Source: Nonomuraea corallina
Lineage (GTDB): Bacteria > Actinomycetota > Actinomycetes > Streptosporangiales > Streptosporangiaceae
Length of the DNA: 54,767 nt
Direction of reading: 5' to 3'
NCBI RefSeq assembly: GCF_027620315.1
Contig: NZ_JAPNNL010000027.1
Span: 1-54,767, forward strand
Numbering within the stretch: the stretch's first letter is position 1; each line of letters opens with the position of its first letter. Position numbers and translations under genes: made by a program. Below, in pieces: positions 17,869 to 25,935 of this stretch. The notes beneath the pieces were generated by a model, which was not told the DNA's origin, searched no databases, and saw only the letters and a program-made list of their open reading frames with translations.

Positions 17869-18840
17869 ATGAGCGACCTGGGCCACGTGCTCGTGCTGGC
17901 CGGGGGCCTGTCCTACGAGCGTGAGGTGTCGCTGCGCTCCGGCCGCCGGGTGAGCGAGGTGCTCAGGGCGACGGGCATCGACGTCGAGGCCCGCGACACC
18001 GACGCGTCCCTGGTCCCGTCCATCCTCGCCGACCCGCCGGACGCCGTGTTCGTGACGCTGCACGGCGGCGCCGGCGAGGACGGCGCGATCCGCTCGGTGC
18101 TGGAGCTCCTCGACGTCCCTTACGTGGGCGCCGACCCCGACGCGTGCCGGGTCGCCTTCGACAAGCCGACGGCCAAGGCCGTCGTCCGCTCGGTCGGCCT
18201 GCGCACGCCTTCCTCGATCACGCTGCCCAAGGAGACATTCCACGACCTCGGCGCGACGGCCGTGCTGGAGCGCATCGTCGACCAGCTCCGCCTCCCGCTG
18301 TTCGTCAAGCCCGCCCGCGGCGGCTCCGCCCTGGGCGCGTCCATCGTCCGCACCGCCGAGGAGCTCCCGGCCGCGATGGTCGGCTGCTTCGCGTACGGCG
18401 ACATCGCCCTCATCGAGCGGTACGTCGAAGGCGTCGAGGTGGCGGTCTCCGTCGTGGACGTCGGCGACGGCCCCGTCGCGCTCCCGGCCGTGGAGATCGT
18501 CCCCGACGAGGGCGTGTACGACTACGCCGCCCGCTACACGGCCGGCCACACCGAGTTCTTCGCCCCGGCCCGCCTCTCCCCCGCCGCGGCGGCGGCCTGC
18601 GCCGAGACCGCCGTGACGGCTCACACGGCGCTCGGCCTGCGCGACATCTCCCGCACCGACCTCATCGTCGACGCCACGGACACGCCCTACTTCCTGGAGG
18701 TGAACGTCGCCCCCGGCATGACGGAGACCTCCCTCCTCCCGATGGCCGCCGAAGCGGCGGGCCAGGACCTCGGCGACCTCTGCCGCGCCCTGCTCCAGAA
18801 CGCCGCCAACCGCCCCCGCACCACCCTCGCGAACCGCTGA
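17869..18840 (+). CDS. D-alanine--D-alanine ligase family protein (ATP-grasp)
   Basis: 323 residues. The N-terminus VLVLAGGLSYEREVSLRSG is the Ddl signature 1 region. The ATP-grasp site is LPLFVKPARGGSALGASIV, and the C-terminal metal site is YFLEVNVAPGMTETSLLP. All expected ATP and magnesium ligands appear present. It probably ligates D-Ala-D-Ala or a related dipeptide in the cytoplasm. Whether it is the housekeeping Ddl or a paralogue cannot be decided, because actinomycetes usually keep ddl elsewhere. ATG 17869 has TGAGGAG at a good distance. The upstream repeat array is the likely regulatory region. Confidence 0.85.
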   Translation: MSDLGHVLVLAGGLSYEREVSLRSGRRVSEVLRATGIDVEARDTDASLVPSILADPPDAVFVTLHGGAGEDGAIRSVLELLDVPYVGADPDACRVAFDKPTAKAVVRSVGLRTPSSITLPKETFHDLGATAVLERIVDQLRLPLFVKPARGGSALGASIVRTAEELPAAMVGCFAYGDIALIERYVEGVEVAVSVVDVGDGPVALPAVEIVPDEGVYDYAARYTAGHTEFFAPARLSPAAAAACAETAVTAHTALGLRDISRTDLIVDATDTPYFLEVNVAPGMTETSLLPMAAEAAGQDLGDLCRALLQNAANRPRTTLANR

Positions 18841-18999
18841 GCACCACCCGCACCACGACGAACGCCGCCCGGCACATCACGGACCACGGCACGCCTCTCC
18901 CCACGACCCGGCGATCGCGTCTCCCGCGACCACTCGCCCTGGTGGATCGCGACCGCGACACGACCGAGGACGGATCGCACCCGTAAGTAGCCTTGGCCT

Positions 19000-20040
19000 G
19001 TGATCGACTCCATCTACTCGAAGAGCTTCGCCAGCGACAACCACGCCGGCGTCCACCCCACCGTCCTCGAAGCCATGGCAGACGCCAACCACGGTGACGC
19101 GCCCGCGTACGGTGGCGACACCTGGACGGCGACGTTCGAGCAGCGCGTCAAGGACGTGTTCGGCCCACAGGCCGAAGGGTTCGCCGTGCTGAACGGCGCG
19201 GGCGCGAACCTGGTCGGCCTGGCACTCATGCTCGGCCGCTATGACGCGATCATCTGCCCCGACACCGCCCACATCGCCACCCACGAGACCGGCGCCACGG
19301 AACGCCTGCTCGGGGTGAAACTCGTGACCGTGCCGACGCCTGACGGCAAGCTCCGCCCGGCCGACGTCGCCTCACGCCTGTCCGTCCTGGGCGCGCACCA
19401 CCACCCTCAGCCCCGTGTCGTCTCCATCTCCCAAGTGACCGAGCTCGGCACCTGCTACTCCCCCGACGAGATCGCGGCCCTCGCCGAGACCGCCCACGCG
19501 GCCGGCCTACGCCTCCACGTCGACGGCGCCCGGCTGGCCAACGCGGCGGCGTACCACGGCTGCGGGCTGGACGAGATCACTACGGCGGCGGGCGTGGACG
19601 TCTTCAGCTTCGGCGGTACCAAGAACGGGGCGCTCGCCGCTGAGGCGGTCGTCGTCCTGGACCCATCGCTCGCCGGTGCGGTTCCTTTCCTGCGCCGCCA
19701 GTCGCTCCAGCTCGCTTCCAAGATGCGGTTCGTCTCGGCTCAGCTCACCGCTCTGCTCACCGACGATCTGTGGCGGCGGAACGCGGCGCACGCCAACGCC
19801 ATGGCACTCCGCCTAGCGGACGGTCTCGCCGGAGTCCCTGACGTCACTCTTGAGCACCCGGTGGAGTCCAACGCCGTCTTCGCCCGGCTCCCCATCCCGA
19901 TGGCCACGACGCTCCAGCGGCGCCACCGCTTCCACTTCTGGGACGAGGCGGCCGGTGTCGTCCGCTGGATGACGGCGTTCGACACCACGCCGGACCACGT
20001 CGACCACTTCCTCACCGACATCCGCAAGGCAGCCATGTGA
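19000..20040 (+). CDS. Low-specificity L-threonine aldolase
   Basis: 346 residues, PLP-dependent. Cleaves L-threonine or allo-threonine to glycine and acetaldehyde. The PLP lysine lies in SFGGTKNG, with the LHVDGARLANAA and FASDNHAGVHP motifs. The start is GTG 19000: TAGCCT at 18988-18993 ends 6 nt before it and there is no ribosome site, so translation is probably leaderless. It is monocistronic. The region between the upstream ligase gene and this start (159 bp) shows only this promoter. Immediately downstream lie two parS sites. Confidence 0.9.
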   Translation: MIDSIYSKSFASDNHAGVHPTVLEAMADANHGDAPAYGGDTWTATFEQRVKDVFGPQAEGFAVLNGAGANLVGLALMLGRYDAIICPDTAHIATHETGATERLLGVKLVTVPTPDGKLRPADVASRLSVLGAHHHPQPRVVSISQVTELGTCYSPDEIAALAETAHAAGLRLHVDGARLANAAAYHGCGLDEITTAAGVDVFSFGGTKNGALAAEAVVVLDPSLAGAVPFLRRQSLQLASKMRFVSAQLTALLTDDLWRRNAAHANAMALRLADGLAGVPDVTLEHPVESNAVFARLPIPMATTLQRRHRFHFWDEAAGVVRWMTAFDTTPDHVDHFLTDIRKAAM

Positions 20041-20057
20041 CCGAGCCGAGCTGCCAC

Positions 20058-20071
20058 GTTTCACGTGAAAC
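20058..20071. promoter_or_regulatory. parS site 1
   Basis: Perfect GTTTCACGTGAAAC, the ParB nucleation palindrome, 18 bp after the threonine aldolase stop. Confidence 0.93.
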
Positions 20072-20098
20072 ACCGCCCGCATGCGATGCGGATCGCTC

Positions 20099-20112
20099 GT
20101 TTCACGTGAAAC
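20099..20112. promoter_or_regulatory. parS site 2
   Basis: Second perfect GTTTCACGTGAAAC, 41 bp (about four helical turns) from site 1. Confidence 0.93.
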
Positions 20113-20160
20113 ATCGACCTCCGCCTATGACTGGAGTTGGAAAGCCGAAGGGTAGCGAGG

Positions 20161-20222
20161 GGGAACCGAGCGGCATGAAAGTCCAGCCCACGGGAACCGA
20201 GCGACGTGGGAGTCCAGTCCAC
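20161..20222. repeat. 31-bp imperfect tandem direct repeat
   Basis: Two adjacent 31-bp copies (20161-20191 and 20192-20222), both beginning GGGAACCGAGCG and ending GTCCAGYCCAC, differ at 5 positions. A partial third, GAACCGAAG, follows at about 20229. The repeat lies 48 bp from parS site 2. Confidence 0.8.
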
Positions 20223-20644
20223 AGCAGAACCGAAGCTCCCTGGGCAGCCGACGGGATGGAGCGGCGCCCCCCACGCGGCTACCACCGGGCGGCCGAGGGC
20301 TATCCCCGTTCAGCGGACGCCGCCCCGGCAGAGCATGGAGCGACGTCGTCAACGCCCGGCCGTCTCGCTCCGGCGTCAGGGGTCGGGGCCAGAAGCTTGG
20401 CTGCCGGAGAGAAGTGCGGACCGTATGAACCACATCAACGGTAGAGGGAAGGCAGTCGGGCGATTTCACCGAGTGAGGGCGCGGTCATGGAACGGCGAGG
20501 CAAAGATCGCCAACACCCGAGCGCCCTCACCTCACAGTCGAGCGAAGTGGTTCCACGTGGAATCTCGGCTGGGACTGACTGCTGGAGCAGCGCCGTCCGG
20601 CCGAGCAGGCGCTGATCAGCGTGGTCGCCGGGTCTCAGTCGCCT

Positions 20645-20658
20645 GTTTCACGTGAAAC
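20645..20658. promoter_or_regulatory. parS site 3
   Basis: Perfect GTTTCACGTGAAAC within TGTTTCACGTGAAACA, about 300 bp from the parB stop codon. Confidence 0.93.
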
Positions 20659-20957
20659 AACGGCCAGGCAGAATCATCAGAGCCCACGACCGGGGGTAGC
20701 TCTCGCCTTTCCTGTGGAAGTTCCTGTGCAGATGCCTCGCAGGATCTTCACTCACGGTCTCTCCTACACCACACCGTCCACAAGAAACCACACGCAAGGT
20801 TCCTACGCGGACGCCCACGGCGCCGAAGAGCCCATCCAGCCAGGCTTCCACTTCGACTCTCGTTGCCGAGCAAGAAGTGTCGACTCGATTCGGAGCGACT
20901 CGTACCGAACCAGCCGCAAGAGCGCAGCCACACGCCCACCGACCGATGCCGAGGAAG

Positions 20958-21923
20958 CTACTCCTCCGCCTCGCGCATGACGCGGGCCGCCTCAGGGGCC
21001 ATGGTGCCGATGATGCGCTCCAGGTCGTCGATCGTGGCGAACTCCACCACGATGCGTCCCTTCCTGCGGCCCAGGTCCACCTTCACCTTGGTCTCGAAGT
21101 GGTCGGAAAGTCGATCCGCGAGGTGGGCGAGGCCGGGGGCGGTGGGCTTGTTCACCTGACGCTCGCGGGCGGGCTTCGAGGGAGCTGCCTGGACGTTCCC
21201 CAGCGCGACGATCTCTTCCACCGCGCGCACGGACAGCAGCTCGGCGACGATGCGCTTGGCGAGCTGGATCATCTCCTCGGGGGTGGACAGACCGAGCAGG
21301 GCGCGCGCATGACCGGCGGAGATGGAGCCGGCCGCCAATTTGAGCTGGACGTCGGGCGGAAGCTGGAGCAGGCGCAGGGTGTTGGTGATGTGCGATCGCG
21401 AACGGCCGACCTTCTGCGCGATCTGCTCGTGGGTGGCTTCGAAGTCGTCGAGGAGCTGCTGGTAGGCGGCGGCCTCTTCCAGGGGGTTGAGCTGCTCCCT
21501 CTGGAGGTTCTCGATCAGCGCGTCACGGAGGAGGTCGGTGTCGCGGGTGTTGCGGACGATCGCCGGGATCTCCTGAAGGCCCGCCATCTTCGAGGCCCGC
21601 AGCCGCCGCTCCCCCATGATGAGCTCGTACTGTCCACCCCCAACTGGGCGAACCACCACGGGCTGCAGGAGACCGACCTCACGGATCGACGCCTCCAAGT
21701 CCATGAGGCGCTCCTCGTCGAACACCTCGCGCGGCTGCCGTGGGTTCGGCACGATCGCGGAGACGGGGACTTCCTTGAAGTACGCGCCGGCGACAGGCTT
21801 CGGCCCCGCGTCGTGCGCCGCCGAGCCGTTGGCGGGCGGCACCGTCCCCGTGCCGTCGACAACGGGACCCGTCGGAATGAGAGCTCCCAGCCCTTTGCCC
21901 AATCCCCGCCGCTGCTGGCTCAC
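20958..21923 (-). CDS. parB: Chromosome partitioning protein ParB
   Basis: 321 residues. The N-terminus [13 protein letters not shown] is the ParA-interacting region. The CTP-binding/parS-loading domain contains [15 protein letters not shown] and the GERRLRAS box, followed by a helix-turn-helix [21 protein letters not shown] and a C-terminal dimerisation domain. It loads at parS and compacts and segregates the origin region. GTG 21923 has GAGGAG six nt upstream. A 259-bp gap from parA contains a candidate own promoter and palindrome. parS sites lie just beyond its 3' end and inside parA. Confidence 0.97.
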   Translation of the reverse strand: MSQQRRGLGKGLGALIPTGPVVDGTGTVPPANGSAAHDAGPKPVAGAYFKEVPVSAIVPNPRQPREVFDEERLMDLEASIREVGLLQPVVVRPVGGGQYELIMGERRLRASKMAGLQEIPAIVRNTRDTDLLRDALIENLQREQLNPLEEAAAYQQLLDDFEATHEQIAQKVGRSRSHITNTLRLLQLPPDVQLKLAAGSISAGHARALLGLSTPEEMIQLAKRIVAELLSVRAVEEIVALGNVQAAPSKPARERQVNKPTAPGLAHLADRLSDHFETKVKVDLGRRKGRIVVEFATIDDLERIIGTMAPEAARVMREAEE

Positions 21924-21967
21924 TGCGTCTCCTCATCCACCCGGGCTGATTCCCGTCACTCCAGGAG

Positions 21968-21988
21968 AGGTTACCGGTGCGCGCACCG
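21968..21988 (-). promoter_or_regulatory. Candidate parB promoter with a palindrome in its spacer
   Basis: On the minus strand a -10-like TAACCT (21973-21968) lies about 45 nt upstream of the parB GTG. Directly next to it is a 14-bp perfect palindrome CGGTGCGCGCACCG (21975-21988), placed where the spacer and -35 would be. It is a possible operator that would uncouple parB from parA; this is inference. Confidence 0.45.
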
Positions 21989-22182
21989 CACAGTGTCTCG
22001 TCTACGCACCGTCCCACCGGATTTACGACACCATGCCCTGAACATCCGATGCCAGAGCCTTTCCCGGCACATCTGACGACCGCTCGTCCCGGGCGTGGCG
22101 GCCTTCCGCAGCGGACGGTGTGCCAAGCATCGCGAGCCGTCCGGCCAACACCGGATGGGACGATCCTGTGCGAGCCGGTCCC

Positions 22183-23241
22183 CTACACCATGGCGCGGTG
22201 GGCGATCTCGCGGGCCGCGTCCATGTAGGCCATCGCGCCGCTGGAGCCCGGGTCGTACGTCATCACCGACTGGCCGTAGCTGGGCGCCTCCGACAGGCGG
22301 ACGCTCCGCGGGATCACCGTGCTGAGCACCGTGTCCCCGAAGTGCGCCCGGACCTCGTCCGCCACCTGTGACGCCAGCCGGGTGCGGCCGTCGTACATGG
22401 TGAGGACGATCGTGGACAGCCGGAGCGTCGGGTTGAGGTGGGCCTTGATGAGATCGACGTTCCGGAGGAGCTGGCCGAGGCCCTCCAGCGCGTAGTACTC
22501 ACACTGGATCGGGATCATGACCTCGTCCGCCGCCACCAGGGCGTTGACCGTGAGCAGGCCGAGCGACGGAGGGCAGTCGATGATGACGTAGTCGAAGTCG
22601 ACCGCGTCGTAGGCCGCGAGCGCCCGGCGCAGGCGAGCCTCCCGGGCCACCAGGGAGACGAGCTCGATCTCGGCGCCGGCCAGGTCGATGGTCGCGGGGG
22701 CGCAGTAGAGGTTGGGCATGTCCGGCACCTGCTTGACGATGTCCGCCATCGGCAGGTCGTCGACCAGCACCTGGTAGACGTCGGGTACGTCGCCGCGATG
22801 CTCGGTGGCCAGGGCGGTGGACGCGTTGCCCTGGGGGTCCAGGTCGACCACCAGCACGCGCTCGCCCTTCATCGACAATGCGGCCGCGATGTTGACCGAC
22901 GTGGTGGTCTTGCCCACCCCACCCTTCTGGTTCGCCACCGCGATCACCCGGGTCTTCGCCGGCTTGGGCCAGGAATCGTCAAGGAAGGAGTCGCCCGCCT
23001 GAATGGGCAACTTCGTGGCCGGTGTTTCACGTGAAACCACTGAGTTGAGCGCCTCTCGTACCAACGGCGAATCACCTGGGTTCAGGGGGGTCTGGGTCAC
23101 GGTGGCCATCCTTTCAACCCGTGGCGTACCGGTGGCGGGAATTCGCTGTCGCGACACGCCCTTTTCGGGCCAGCCAACCCCCGTGGCGTGCTCGGACGGA
23201 GGCAGATCGGGCCAGCCCAGGCCGCTGTGCGCGACTGGCAT
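22183..23241 (-). CDS. parA: Chromosome partitioning ATPase ParA
   Basis: 352 residues. The deviant Walker A motif is KGGVGKTT (106-113), followed by VVDLDPQGNAS and the Walker B region VIIDCPPSLGLL. It drives origin segregation with ParB. ATG 23241 is preferred because a perfect AAGGAGGT stands 6 nt upstream and overlaps the rsmG stop codon, giving tight coupling. An internal ATG at 23109 has only a crowded AAAGG. The result is a poorly conserved N-terminal extension of about 95 residues. A perfect parS site lies in the extension and is read as the codons for V-S-R-E-T (69-73). Confidence 0.95.
   Translation of the reverse strand: MPVAHSGLGWPDLPPSEHATGVGWPEKGVSRQRIPATGTPRVERMATVTQTPLNPGDSPLVREALNSVVSRETPATKLPIQAGDSFLDDSWPKPAKTRVIAVANQKGGVGKTTTSVNIAAALSMKGERVLVVDLDPQGNASTALATEHRGDVPDVYQVLVDDLPMADIVKQVPDMPNLYCAPATIDLAGAEIELVSLVAREARLRRALAAYDAVDFDYVIIDCPPSLGLLTVNALVAADEVMIPIQCEYYALEGLGQLLRNVDLIKAHLNPTLRLSTIVLTMYDGRTRLASQVADEVRAHFGDTVLSTVIPRSVRLSEAPSYGQSVMTYDPGSSGAMAYMDAAREIAHRAMV
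23024..23037. promoter_or_regulatory. parS site 4, inside the parA coding sequence
   Basis: Perfect GTTTCACGTGAAAC, in frame as GTT TCA CGT GAA AC(C) within the non-conserved N-terminal extension of parA. Confidence 0.93.
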
Positions 23242-23245
23242 GCCG

Positions 23246-23917
23246 TCACCTCCTTCGTCGCGACCTTTTCTGCTCAGGCGCGCGACCCGCTACGACGCGC
23301 ACCAGTGTTGCAGGCGGCTCGACCTTACCGCGCCCCACGGTCACAAGCTCGGCCGCACGGGCGCCGACGGCCTTGAGTCGCGGCTCGGCCTCGGCGAGCT
23401 CCTCCGCCGCCCGCTCCCCCTTCATCGCGATCAGCTCGCCGCCCTCGCGGAGCAGCGGCATCGCCCAGGTGAGCAGGCGGTCGAGCGGCGCCACCGCGCG
23501 GGCGCTGGCGACGTCGAACTGCCGCTCGCCCCGCAGCTCCTCGGCCCGGCCGCGCAGCACCTCGACGTTGTCCAGCTTGAGCGCCTCGACGCACTCCTCA
23601 AGGAAAACGGTACGGCGGAGCAGCGGTTCCAGCAGGGTGACCGTGAGATCCGGCCGGACGATGGCCAGCACCAGCCCAGGCAGGCCGGCACCGGAGCCGA
23701 TATCCACCAGGCGGACGTCCTGCGGCACGACCTCGGCCACCACGGCACAGTTGAGCAGGTGGCGGTCCCAGATCCGCGGCACCTCGCGCGGGCCGAGCAG
23801 CCCTCGGACCACTCCGGGACCGGCGAGCAGATCGGCGAACTCCCGGGCTCGGTCCCAGGCATCGCCGGTGAACACATCCCGCGCGATGTCAGGCGGAGGC
23901 GGCAGCTCGTCGCTCAC
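23246..23917 (-). CDS. rsmG: 16S rRNA (guanine-N7) methyltransferase RsmG
   Basis: Methylates G527 (E. coli numbering) of 16S rRNA using SAM. 223 residues. The SAM-binding motif is LVDIGSGAGLPGLVLAI, preceded by WDRHLLNC and followed by ASARAVAPLDRLL, all typical of GidB. GTG 23917 matches the length of relatives; the frame is open further upstream but without family-like sequence. It is followed after 4 nt by parA, with the parA ribosome site overlapping the rsmG stop. Loss of this gene gives low-level streptomycin resistance in other bacteria; here it looks intact. Confidence 0.95.
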   Translation of the reverse strand: MSDELPPPPDIARDVFTGDAWDRAREFADLLAGPGVVRGLLGPREVPRIWDRHLLNCAVVAEVVPQDVRLVDIGSGAGLPGLVLAIVRPDLTVTLLEPLLRRTVFLEECVEALKLDNVEVLRGRAEELRGERQFDVASARAVAPLDRLLTWAMPLLREGGELIAMKGERAAEELAEAEPRLKAVGARAAELVTVGRGKVEPPATLVRVVAGRAPEQKRSRRRR

Positions 23918-24027
23918 TGCTGGGTGACCCTTTCTCACGGTGACGGTGTCAAGGCTATGCGGGGCGATCAGTACTGGAAGACTATCGGCCCCACGTGGAC
24001 GGCACCCCGCGAGCACGCCGCTTCGAC

Positions 24028-24122
24028 CTTTCCACAATCCGGAAGCCCAGCTCGGGACGGGATCTGTGGACAAGCCTGTGGATAAAACCCGGCTCGCTCG
24101 TACGTACGAAAGTTGTGGACAG
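24028..24122. promoter_or_regulatory. DnaA-box cluster in the jag-rsmG gap
   Basis: Four DnaA boxes lie within 95 bp: CTTTCCACA (24028-24036), TGTGGACAA (24065-24073, perfect), TGTGGATAA (24077-24085, perfect) and TGTGGACAG (24114-24122). Box 1 is inverted relative to the other three. The 272-bp gap (23918-24189) also holds the jag terminator and the rsmG promoter region. Confidence 0.8.
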
Positions 24123-24140
24123 GGCTCCGGAAACGCGAAC

Positions 24141-24172
24141 GGCCGCCGGCGCCCGAAGGCGGGCCGGCGGCC
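24141..24172 (-). terminator. Terminator of the rpmH-to-jag operon
   Basis: GGCCGCCGGC and GCCGGCGGCC form a 10-bp GC stem, with a smaller inner CGCC-CGAA-GGCG hairpin, 17 bp beyond the jag stop on the minus strand. Confidence 0.8.
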
Positions 24173-24189
24173 GGGATGCCAGGGATGCG

Positions 24190-24678
24190 TCAGGCGGGCA
24201 GGACCACCACGTAGCGGTGAGGTTCCTCGCCCTCCGACTCGCTGCGCAGGCCGGCGGCGGCCACCGCATCGTGGACGATCTTGCGCTCGAAGGGGGTCAT
24301 CGGCTCCAGGGCGCGGGCTTCGCCGCGATCCTTGACCTCGTTGGCCACTTCGGTGCCGAGCTTGCTCAGCTCCGCGCGGCGGCGCTCACGGTAGCCGGCC
24401 ACGTCGAGCATGAGGCGCGAGCGCTCCCCCGTCTGCCTGTGGACGGCCAGGCGGGTCAGCTCCTGCAGCGCCTCCAGCACTTCGCCTTCCGGGCCGACCA
24501 GCTCGGTGCTCTTGATGCCGACGACGGAGACCAGCGCGCGGTCGCCCTCGACGTCCATGTCGATGTCACCGTCGATGTCGGCGATGTCGAGAAGCCCTTC
24601 GACGTAGTCGGCCGCGATCTCGCCTTCCTGCTCGAGCGCGTTGAGATCAGGAGCTTTCTCCTGCTCGGCCTCGGTCAT
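24190..24678 (-). CDS. jag: Jag/KhpB family RNA-binding protein (KH-R3H)
   Basis: 162 residues. An acidic N-terminus is followed by a KH-like domain (about 30-100; ALVSVVGIKSTELVGPEGEVLEALQELTRL) and a C-terminal R3H domain with ARALEPMTPFERKIVHDAV (about 120-140). These proteins bind RNA with KhpA and affect cell-wall synthesis and division. ATG 24678 is supported by AAGGAG; an upstream GTG at 24702 overlaps the yidC end. It lies 20 nt behind yidC in the conserved rpmH-rnpA-yidD-yidC-jag operon. Confidence 0.93.
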   Translation of the reverse strand: MTEAEQEKAPDLNALEQEGEIAADYVEGLLDIADIDGDIDMDVEGDRALVSVVGIKSTELVGPEGEVLEALQELTRLAVHRQTGERSRLMLDVAGYRERRRAELSKLGTEVANEVKDRGEARALEPMTPFERKIVHDAVAAAGLRSESEGEEPHRYVVVLPA

Positions 24679-24698
24679 GGCCGGCCTCTCCTTCGTGT

Positions 24699-25652
24699 TC
24701 ACGACTTCTTGCTGCCGGTGCGCTTGCTGCGGCTCTGCTTGGTGGGCTGGTTCCTGACGATCTTAGGCTGAGGAGGCGGCGCGGGGGCCTCTTCCACTTC
24801 CGGAGTCGTCTTGCGCAGCCGCTGGACCATGCTGGGCTTGGGCTTGACCGGGATGACGTTGCCCTTGGCGTCGAACTGCGGCATCGGGTGCCGGCTGTAG
24901 AACCAGTGCTGCTGGCCGAGCGTCCACACGTTGGTCGTCACCCAGTAGAGGATCAGGCCGAGCGGGAAGTTCAGGCTGAAGAAGGCGAACAGCGGCGAGA
25001 TCCACATGAGGATCTTCTGCTGCTGGGCCATGGGGTTGTCGGGCATCTGCGCCATGGATCGGGTGACGCTCTGCCGGACGGTGAGGAACGTGGTCAGCGA
25101 GCTGAGCGCGACGAAGAGGGCCAGCACGATCCGCGTCGTGAGCGGGGTCGCGTCCAGGGCGACGAGGTCCTGCTCGGGCATGAAGAAGTAGGCCGGCAGC
25201 GGCGCGCCGAAGATGTGCGCCTTGCCGGCGCTGTCGACCAGCTCCTGCGTCATGCCGAACTTCGGCTGGCCGCTGGCCATCGCGTTCAGCACGGTGAACA
25301 TGCCGATGAAGATCGGGAACTGCGCCAGGACGGGGAGGCAGCCGCCGAGCGGGTTCGCGCCCGCACCCTGGTACAGCGCCATGACCTCCTGGTTCATGCG
25401 CTGCTTGTCGTTCTTGTAGCGCTTGCGTAGGTCTGCCACCTTCGGGGCGAGTTCCTGCATCTTCTTCGACGAGCGCATCTGCTTGAGGAAGAGCGGGAAG
25501 ATGCAGATTCGCATCAGCACGGTCAGCGTGATGATGGTCAGTGCCCACGTCAGTCCGCTGTCCGGATTCAGGAACGTGCTGTATCCCGTATGGATCCAGG
25601 TGATGACGAAGGCTACGGCTTCATAGAGCCAGCTCAGCCAGGACAGCTCCAC
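24699..25652 (-). CDS. yidC: Membrane protein insertase YidC
   Basis: 317 residues with about five transmembrane segments of the YidC/Oxa1 family. It inserts proteins into the membrane with or without Sec. Typical stretches are RICIFPLFLKQMRSSKKMQ, the positively charged cytoplasmic loop LRKRYKNDKQRMNQE, and NPLGGCLPVLAQFPIFIGMF. The tail is basic and proline-rich (KPKPSMVQRLRK to the end), as in ribosome-binding Gram-positive homologues. GTG 25652 has AAGGGAG eight nt upstream. It begins 4 nt after the yidD stop. Confidence 0.95.
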   Translation of the reverse strand: MELSWLSWLYEAVAFVITWIHTGYSTFLNPDSGLTWALTIITLTVLMRICIFPLFLKQMRSSKKMQELAPKVADLRKRYKNDKQRMNQEVMALYQGAGANPLGGCLPVLAQFPIFIGMFTVLNAMASGQPKFGMTQELVDSAGKAHIFGAPLPAYFFMPEQDLVALDATPLTTRIVLALFVALSSLTTFLTVRQSVTRSMAQMPDNPMAQQQKILMWISPLFAFFSLNFPLGLILYWVTTNVWTLGQQHWFYSRHPMPQFDAKGNVIPVKPKPSMVQRLRKTTPEVEEAPAPPPQPKIVRNQPTKQSRSKRTGSKKS

Positions 25653-25656
25653 CGAG

Positions 25657-25935
25657 CTATCTCCCTTGCAATTCGTGAGACCGAACCGGGCGTGGGGGCA
25701 CCGGGTCAATACCTCCGGGATGGAATGGGTGGCACCGCCCGATGCGCCGGACAGTCAACCAGGTGCCGCGCAGTGCCCCGTGAACGGCTACCGCCTCGAG
25801 CCCGTACGCGCTGCACGACGGGTAGAAGCGGCAGCGTGGACCGAGCAGCGGGCTGATGAACGCCCGATAGAACCGAATAGGGCCGATCAGCACCCGAGCG
25901 GCGAGGCTCGGTGTCGCTTGCGGCTGCTCCGTCAT
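25657..25935 (-). CDS. yidD: Membrane protein insertion efficiency factor YidD
   Basis: 92 residues with the family core [32 protein letters not shown] and a second [13 protein letters not shown] segment; the conserved cysteines are present. It is a small amphipathic inner-face membrane protein that assists YidC. The start overlaps the rnpA stop by ATGA and its stop is 4 nt from yidC, so the three are translationally coupled. Confidence 0.95.
   Translation of the reverse strand: MTEQPQATPSLAARVLIGPIRFYRAFISPLLGPRCRFYPSCSAYGLEAVAVHGALRGTWLTVRRIGRCHPFHPGGIDPVPPRPVRSHELQGR

Larger units (their letters stand above)
20041..20957. other. 917-bp non-coding centromere-like region between threonine aldolase and parB
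   Basis: No convincing gene is seen; the frames here lack family signals and good ribosome sites. The stretch holds three perfect parS sites, one degenerate palindrome TTCCACGTGGAA at 20551-20562 that resembles a decayed parS, and a 31-bp direct repeat at 20161-20222. It is flanked by the 3' ends of threonine aldolase and parB. Confidence 0.7.

Noticed and set aside
17643..17924. A small Arg/Gly-rich frame through the phased repeat array
   Set aside because: No ribosome site, overlaps the ligase start, and repeat units differ in length so the frame is not kept.
20206..20655. A 149-codon plus-strand frame in the gap beside parB
   Set aside because: No ribosome site, low-complexity composition, and it runs through the 31-bp repeat and into a parS site; better explained as non-coding DNA.
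24141..24172. A possible CRISPR-like or REP repeat beside jag
   Set aside because: It is a single hairpin with terminator geometry directly after the jag stop.
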